Part shown: positions 53,476-57,278 of the stretch, piece by piece
Position numbering within the stretch: position 1 is the first letter of the stretch
Layout of the letters: each line of letters begins with the position of its first letter
Assembly: GCA_902594545.1 (NCBI GenBank)
Contig: CACJMO010000005.1
Span: 1 to 57,278, forward strand
Source: an uncultured SAR86 cluster bacterium
GTDB lineage: Bacteria > Pseudomonadota > Gammaproteobacteria > Magnimaribacterales > Magnimaribacteraceae
DNA: 57,278 bases
Direction: 5' to 3'
Position numbers and translations under genes: made by a program
Notes under the pieces: model-generated
What the model was told of the DNA's origin: nothing
What the model saw: only the letters and a program-made list of their open reading frames with translations
Databases searched by the model: none

Positions 53476-53946
53476 TAGTTTAGTAGGGTTTTCAAATCCT
53501 GGATAAACAATTTCAGGATCAAATATCTTTTGTTTTTCAGTAAAGCTGAGGTTAACTTGCCCATTATCAACAGATTCAACTGATCTGTAAAAACACGACT
53601 TATAGCCTACATGACAACTGGCACCTAATCCTTGGATTGTTACTTTTAGCCACACTGAGTCTTGATCATCATCAATTAAAATATCATCAATCTTATGAAC
53701 CATGCCACTAGACTCACCTTTCTTCCACAGAGCTTCTCTGCTTCTGCTCCAATAATGAGCTTCTCTAGTTAGGATTGATTTATCAAGGGCTTCTTTATTC
53801 ATGTATCCAAGCATTAAGACTAAATCAGACTTAGATTCAGTAACCACCACCGGAATTACACCGTCTTGATTAAATTTAGGTGCTAGTTTTGACCCCTCCT
53901 CAACAAATTCTATGGAAGATCTGTCAGCAAATTTTATTTCTTTCAA
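53473..53946 (-). CDS. hisI: phosphoribosyl-AMP cyclohydrolase
   Basis: Third step of histidine synthesis; 157 aa, the monofunctional form without HisE. The metal-binding DDDQDSVWLKV near residue 91 and zinc cysteines in GASCHVGYKSCFYR near 108-121 are intact. No other his gene is in the window. It is divergent from ccmA across 104 nt and convergent with metY. Confidence 0.92.
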   Translation of the reverse strand: MKEIKFADRSSIEFVEEGSKLAPKFNQDGVIPVVVTESKSDLVLMLGYMNKEALDKSILTREAHYWSRSREALWKKGESSGMVHKIDDILIDDDQDSVWLKVTIQGLGASCHVGYKSCFYRSVESVDNGQVNLSFTEKQKIFDPEIVYPGFENPTKL

Positions 53947-54031
53947 TGTGTACCTCTAAAATTTATAGCATTTTAACAGAACTAATTTCTTTCTAGCTAA
54001 TGAGCCTCCGATTCAGTTATGTAAAATTATT

Positions 54032-54040
54032 TGGTAAAAT
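54032..54040 (+). promoter_or_regulatory. predicted extended -10 promoter for the ccm operon
   Basis: TGGTAAAAT (TG-n-TAAAAT) ends 10 nt before the ATG at 54051, the start that matches other CcmA proteins. A TTCAGT at 54012-54017 is a weak -35 at 17 nt. The leader would be about 4 nt long. Confidence 0.4.
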
Positions 54041-54050
54041 AGCGCTATCG

Positions 54051-54650
54051 ATGCTTCCTTATTTAAAAGTTGAAAACCTTTCCTGTTTTCGATCAGATAA
54101 AGCTTTATTTCAGGACCTTAAATTTGATGTCTTACCAGGTCAGAATTTAGAAATTCTCGGATCGAATGGATCAGGAAAAACTACATTACTAAGAATACTG
54201 TTGGGTCTTTTAAAACCTGACGCCGGTAGTATTTTTTGGTTAGACGATCAACAAAACTACAACAATTATAGGACTTTCAGCTGTTTTTATCAGGGACATC
54301 AACTGGCAGTTAAAAACTTGCTAACAGTAGCAGAGAATATACAAATGACTAAAGCATCTAAAAATATAGATATTGAAGCAATATCAAAATGCATTTCTAG
54401 GGTTGGTCTAATTGATCCTCATGAATATGCTTCCAATCTATCGGTGGGACAAAGAAAGAGGATTTCGATTGCACGCTGGTTACTTGATTTTCATAAAATT
54501 TACTTTATCGACGAACCATTTTCTGCACTAGATGATGAAGCTACTCAACTGATACAAGATTTAATCTTGGATCTAAATTCTAAAGGCAGTTCATTTGTAA
54601 TAACTGGACACAGATCATCCGGTATCGAAGCAACGCATATTAATATTTAG
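54051..54650 (+). CDS. ccmA: haem exporter ATPase CcmA
   Basis: ATP-binding subunit of the CcmABCD complex, 199 aa. Walker A is GSNGSGKT near residue 36, the signature LSVGQRKRISIARW near 128, and Walker B IYFIDEPF near 149. The start at 54051 is preferred over an open frame from 54000, since family members begin just before the LKVENLSC-like strand. It drives release of holo-CcmE on the inner face of the membrane. One nt separates it from ccmB. Confidence 0.94.
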   Translation: MLPYLKVENLSCFRSDKALFQDLKFDVLPGQNLEILGSNGSGKTTLLRILLGLLKPDAGSIFWLDDQQNYNNYRTFSCFYQGHQLAVKNLLTVAENIQMTKASKNIDIEAISKCISRVGLIDPHEYASNLSVGQRKRISIARWLLDFHKIYFIDEPFSALDDEATQLIQDLILDLNSKGSSFVITGHRSSGIEATHINI

Positions 54651-54651
54651 C

Positions 54652-55314
54652 ATGAAAAGTTGGACATACATTCTTTTGAAAAGAGATCTGTTAATAGCCT
54701 TCAGAAGATCTGCAACCTATATCACGCCTTTAATCTTCTTTCTGATTGTAATAACCTTTTTTCCCTTAGCTTTAGGTCCTCAAGAAAAGCTTCTTAGCTC
54801 TCTTGCACCTGGAGTAATTTGGATTGCTGCTCTTTTGGCTTCATTGCTTGCAGTTGAAACAATCTTCAATGAAGATTTCAGAGATGGAACTTTAGATAGT
54901 TTTTTTATCTCGCTCGAACCAACCTTCATATTGGTTTTTGTTAAAGTTTTTATCCATTGGCTCATAACAGGATTGCCTTTACTTCTTGCATCTTGTGTAG
55001 CTGCTTTGGTTTTGTATTTACCTTTCGAAAGCGTATCAGCAATGATTTTAAGCTTGATACTTGGTACATTTTTTATGAGCTTGTTGGGTGCATTAGGGGC
55101 TGCACTTTCTCTGGGCAAATCAGCTATCTTAAGCGCAGTCATTGTTCTACCTTTTTCTATTCCAACTTTATTAATGGGAACATCAGTTATTGCATCTGCT
55201 ATCAATAATCAAGAATACACCGGTTTTTTGATGATCATGGGCGGTATGCTAGCCATAGGAATACCTGCAATATGTTTGTTAACTGTTGAAGCTCTTTTAT
55301 TAAGCTATGACTAA
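54652..55314 (+). CDS. ccmB: haem exporter permease CcmB
   Basis: 220 aa with six predicted membrane helices and the family opening LLKRDLLIAFRR. It is the membrane partner of CcmA in cytochrome c maturation. It overlaps ccmC by 8 bp. Confidence 0.93.
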   Translation: MKSWTYILLKRDLLIAFRRSATYITPLIFFLIVITFFPLALGPQEKLLSSLAPGVIWIAALLASLLAVETIFNEDFRDGTLDSFFISLEPTFILVFVKVFIHWLITGLPLLLASCVAALVLYLPFESVSAMILSLILGTFFMSLLGALGAALSLGKSAILSAVIVLPFSIPTLLMGTSVIASAINNQEYTGFLMIMGGMLAIGIPAICLLTVEALLLSYD

Positions 55315-56068
55315 GATTTGGACGTTTTTTAAGAGATGGTTCATCGAAATGGGATCACCTCCCTTATTTTATCGATGGTCTTCTAAGGCACTCGTTTGGC
55401 TGGGTGTATCTTCAATAATTACTTTAAGCTTAGGTCTTTTCATGGGCATTGGCTTGTCACCTGCTGATTACAAGCAAGGGGATGTTTACAGGATTATTTA
55501 TATACATGTACCGTCAGCAATTATGGGAGAGTCGATATTCATCTTCATGGCCTTGTGTGGTTTTATCAACATTATTTGGCGAGCAAAAATTTCTGGTATG
55601 TTGTTAAAAGCTGCTGCACCAATCGGTATGAGTTTTGTTTTGCTTGTCCTAACTACTGGTTCAATCTGGGGTAAACCTACCTGGGGAACATGGTGGGTTT
55701 GGGATGCGCGTCTAACTTCTACACTCATCCTATTCTTTATATATGCGGCTTTGATAGGCCTTCATTCAACCATAGAGGATAAAATAAAAGCGGATAGAGC
55801 GGTATCCATTCTGGCGATTGTAGGTGTCGCAATTATACCGGTGATCAAAAAATCTGTTGATTGGTGGCAAACCCTTCATCAGCCCTCTACTTTCAAACTG
55901 ACTTCTGCTCCCAGTATGTCTCCTGAAATGTATCAACCTCTTTTGATATGTGTCATAGGTTTTTATTTAGTTTTTGCTTTTATCCTCACTCTTAACTTAA
56001 GAAATGAAATTCTTGAAAGAGAGAGCTCAAAAAAATGGGTAAAGGAAGTAATAGGAAATCAAAGTTAA
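55307..56068 (+). CDS. ccmC: haem handling protein CcmC
   Basis: 253 aa, six helices. It carries the tryptophan-rich WWD haem-binding motif WGTWWVWDARLTS near residue 125, and its flanking histidines are in IHVPSA near 65 and in HQPST near 190. It loads haem onto CcmE in the periplasm. The ccmD start codon follows its stop directly. Confidence 0.95.
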   Translation: MTKIWTFFKRWFIEMGSPPLFYRWSSKALVWLGVSSIITLSLGLFMGIGLSPADYKQGDVYRIIYIHVPSAIMGESIFIFMALCGFINIIWRAKISGMLLKAAAPIGMSFVLLVLTTGSIWGKPTWGTWWVWDARLTSTLILFFIYAALIGLHSTIEDKIKADRAVSILAIVGVAIIPVIKKSVDWWQTLHQPSTFKLTSAPSMSPEMYQPLLICVIGFYLVFAFILTLNLRNEILERESSKKWVKEVIGNQS

Positions 56069-56221
56069 ATGTTCAACCTTTTAAATACGTATGTATACAT
56101 GGATGGAAATGGTCTTTATGTGTGGGCTTGTTTCACTTTACTTTTACTTGTCTTGTCTTTGAATATCATCTCGGCAATTTTCAGAAAAAAAAGACTCACT
56201 AAGATAATAAAAAGAAAATGA
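56069..56221 (+). CDS. ccmD: CcmD small membrane protein
   Basis: 50 aa, with one helix (about 16-37) after a conserved-looking YMDGNGLYVW segment and a Lys/Arg-rich cytoplasmic tail. CcmD joins CcmABC and helps release holo-CcmE. It starts at the base after the ccmC stop and overlaps ccmE by 4 bp (ATGA). Size and position fit ccmD well, though such short proteins carry little sequence signal. Confidence 0.88.
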   Translation: MFNLLNTYVYMDGNGLYVWACFTLLLLVLSLNIISAIFRKKRLTKIIKRK

Positions 56222-56643
56222 ATCCAATAAGAAAACAAAGATTATTTGCTTTGATTGCAATACTAATTGGATCTTTATTGGCCACCTGGCTGATTACTTC
56301 TGCTCTGTCAGAAAATATGAACCTATTTTATTCGCCCACAGAAATTAAAGTTGCAAATTTAGATGATGAAATGCTTGTTAGGGCTGGAGGGATGGTAAAA
56401 GAAGGCTCAATTATAAGAGATACAGGTTCTCTTAATGTTACTTTCACAGTTACAGATTATCAAAATGAATTAATAATAAAATACGAAGGCATATTACCCG
56501 ACTTATTTGACGAGAATGCAGGCGTTGTTGTTAGAGGAAACTTAAATACCGATGGAACCTTTACTGCTATAGAAGTTTTAGCGAAACACGACGAAAATTA
56601 CATGCCTCCTGAGGTTGCTGAAATGTTAATAGAAGAAAAATGA
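56218..56643 (+). CDS. ccmE: cytochrome c-type biogenesis haem chaperone CcmE
   Basis: 141 aa, membrane-anchored at about 9-29, with a periplasmic OB-fold domain. The haem-attaching His and the nearby Tyr are in AKHDENYMPPE near residues 123-128. It takes haem from CcmC and hands it to CcmF. It overlaps both neighbours by 4 bp. Confidence 0.94.
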   Translation: MNPIRKQRLFALIAILIGSLLATWLITSALSENMNLFYSPTEIKVANLDDEMLVRAGGMVKEGSIIRDTGSLNVTFTVTDYQNELIIKYEGILPDLFDENAGVVVRGNLNTDGTFTAIEVLAKHDENYMPPEVAEMLIEEK

Positions 56644-57278
56644 TACCTGAATTAGGACATATTTCCTTGATAACACATCTTATTTTAAGCCTATTTGCTG
56701 GAACTTTACCTTTGGCAGGGCTATTGTTAGGGAGACAAAGTTTTCTTCTGTCTATTGAGAGATTCTCATTAATATTATTTTCTTTGATAACAGTCTCATT
56801 CTTGTGTTTAGTGTATTCATTTTTAATGGATGACTTCTCCGTCGCTTATGTAGCACAGAATTCTAATACCAACTTGCCTGATTATTTCAAATTTGCAGCT
56901 ACTTGGGGCGCTCATGAAGGTTCTTTAGTTTTTTGGATTCTTGCTATGAATGCCTGGTTGATTGGGTTCACTTTCTTAACAAAATCAAAAGACAAAAAGT
57001 TTTCTCAACTTGTCTTCTCGATATCTTGCCAAGTTATGTTTGCCTTTACTTTGTTTACACTCTTCACTTCAAACCCTTTCGAAAGAATTCTCCCGGTTCC
57101 TCCTCTAAATGGATCTGACCTTAACCCATCTCTTCAAGATATTGCATTTACCGTACATCCACCTTTACTTTATTTAGGATATTCTGGTTTATTAATTCCT
57201 TTTGCCATAGCTGTTGCGGCCATGCTCTTCCAGACTGAGACAAAAGTATGGGCTTCATATGCAAGACCTTGGGCGTTG
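56640..57278 (+). CDS. ccmF: haem lyase subunit CcmF, 5' part
   Basis: The first 213 residues of CcmF (usually about 640); the gene runs off the window. The WWD-like region TWGAHEGSLVFW near residue 84 and VHPPLLYLGY near 170 are typical. It attaches haem to apocytochrome c in the periplasm. It overlaps ccmE by 4 bp. Confidence 0.95.
   Translation, partial: MIPELGHISLITHLILSLFAGTLPLAGLLLGRQSFLLSIERFSLILFSLITVSFLCLVYSFLMDDFSVAYVAQNSNTNLPDYFKFAATWGAHEGSLVFWILAMNAWLIGFTFLTKSKDKKFSQLVFSISCQVMFAFTLFTLFTSNPFERILPVPPLNGSDLNPSLQDIAFTVHPPLLYLGYSGLLIPFAIAVAAMLFQTETKVWASYARPWAL

Noticed and set aside
54780..55205. 141-aa frame opposite ccmB
   Set aside because: The ccmB gene is clear by membrane topology and operon position; the opposite frame has no ribosome site or recognisable domain.

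Overview
The window reads as a chromosomal segment of a streamlined, AT-rich gammaproteobacterium, most likely a marine one such as the SAR86 clade. The clade name is inference; no 16S rRNA gene is present. The evidence is the gene order leuCDB-asd-(fimV)-truA-trpF and accD-folC-dedD-cvpA-purF, which is classic for gammaproteobacteria; very short or overlapping gene junctions; few Shine-Dalgarno sequences at operon heads; an alternative oxidase; and a SAM-II/SAM-V type riboswitch. There are no insertion sequences, integrases, phage genes, CRISPR arrays or rRNA genes.

Layout. 1-11747 (+): a biosynthetic run for leucine (leuC 3' end, leuD, leuB), aspartate semialdehyde (asd), a miniature FimV-like protein, truA, tryptophan (trpF, trpB, trpA), then accD, folC, a SPOR-domain protein, cvpA and purF. 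11744-22819: acnB, a DUF1289 protein, miaE, umuDC behind a perfect SOS box, an unknown membrane protein, lpxH, a lipoprotein cyclophilin, gltX, cysS and a stand-alone PD-(D/E)XK nuclease. 22875-36610: tRNA-Asn, uvrB, a shortened MltF-like transglycosylase, purL, two Nudix hydrolases, a gamma-carbonic-anhydrase-like protein, a dienelactone hydrolase, alaS, lysC and a small membrane protein. 36627-41354: a Fur-box cluster, a siderophore-type TonB-dependent receptor with a highly structured 3' untranslated region, hemH, a nitroreductase and an alternative oxidase. 41443-48761: a GMC oxidoreductase, tRNA-Ser, a phosphotransferase, a methyltransferase, a secreted TonB_C-like protein, and a tight four-gene set of sulfotransferase, APS-kinase-like, small nucleotidyltransferase and 2-hydroxyacid dehydrogenase. 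48800-53946: an aldehyde dehydrogenase, an acyl-CoA carboxyltransferase, tRNA-Arg, a riboswitch-controlled metY and hisI. 54051-57278: the cytochrome c maturation operon ccmABCDEF, with ccmF cut by the window end.

Most of the window is core metabolism. The signals most worth following are the SAM riboswitch, whose ligand-binding strand is almost perfectly complementary to the left arm of the downstream terminator; the multi-hairpin RNA after the Fur-controlled receptor; the sulfotransferase/kinase/nucleotidyltransferase set; a ferrochelatase with an internal four-cysteine insert; the SOS box lying between umuDC and an unknown membrane protein; and several cut-down versions of usually larger proteins (FimV, MltF).
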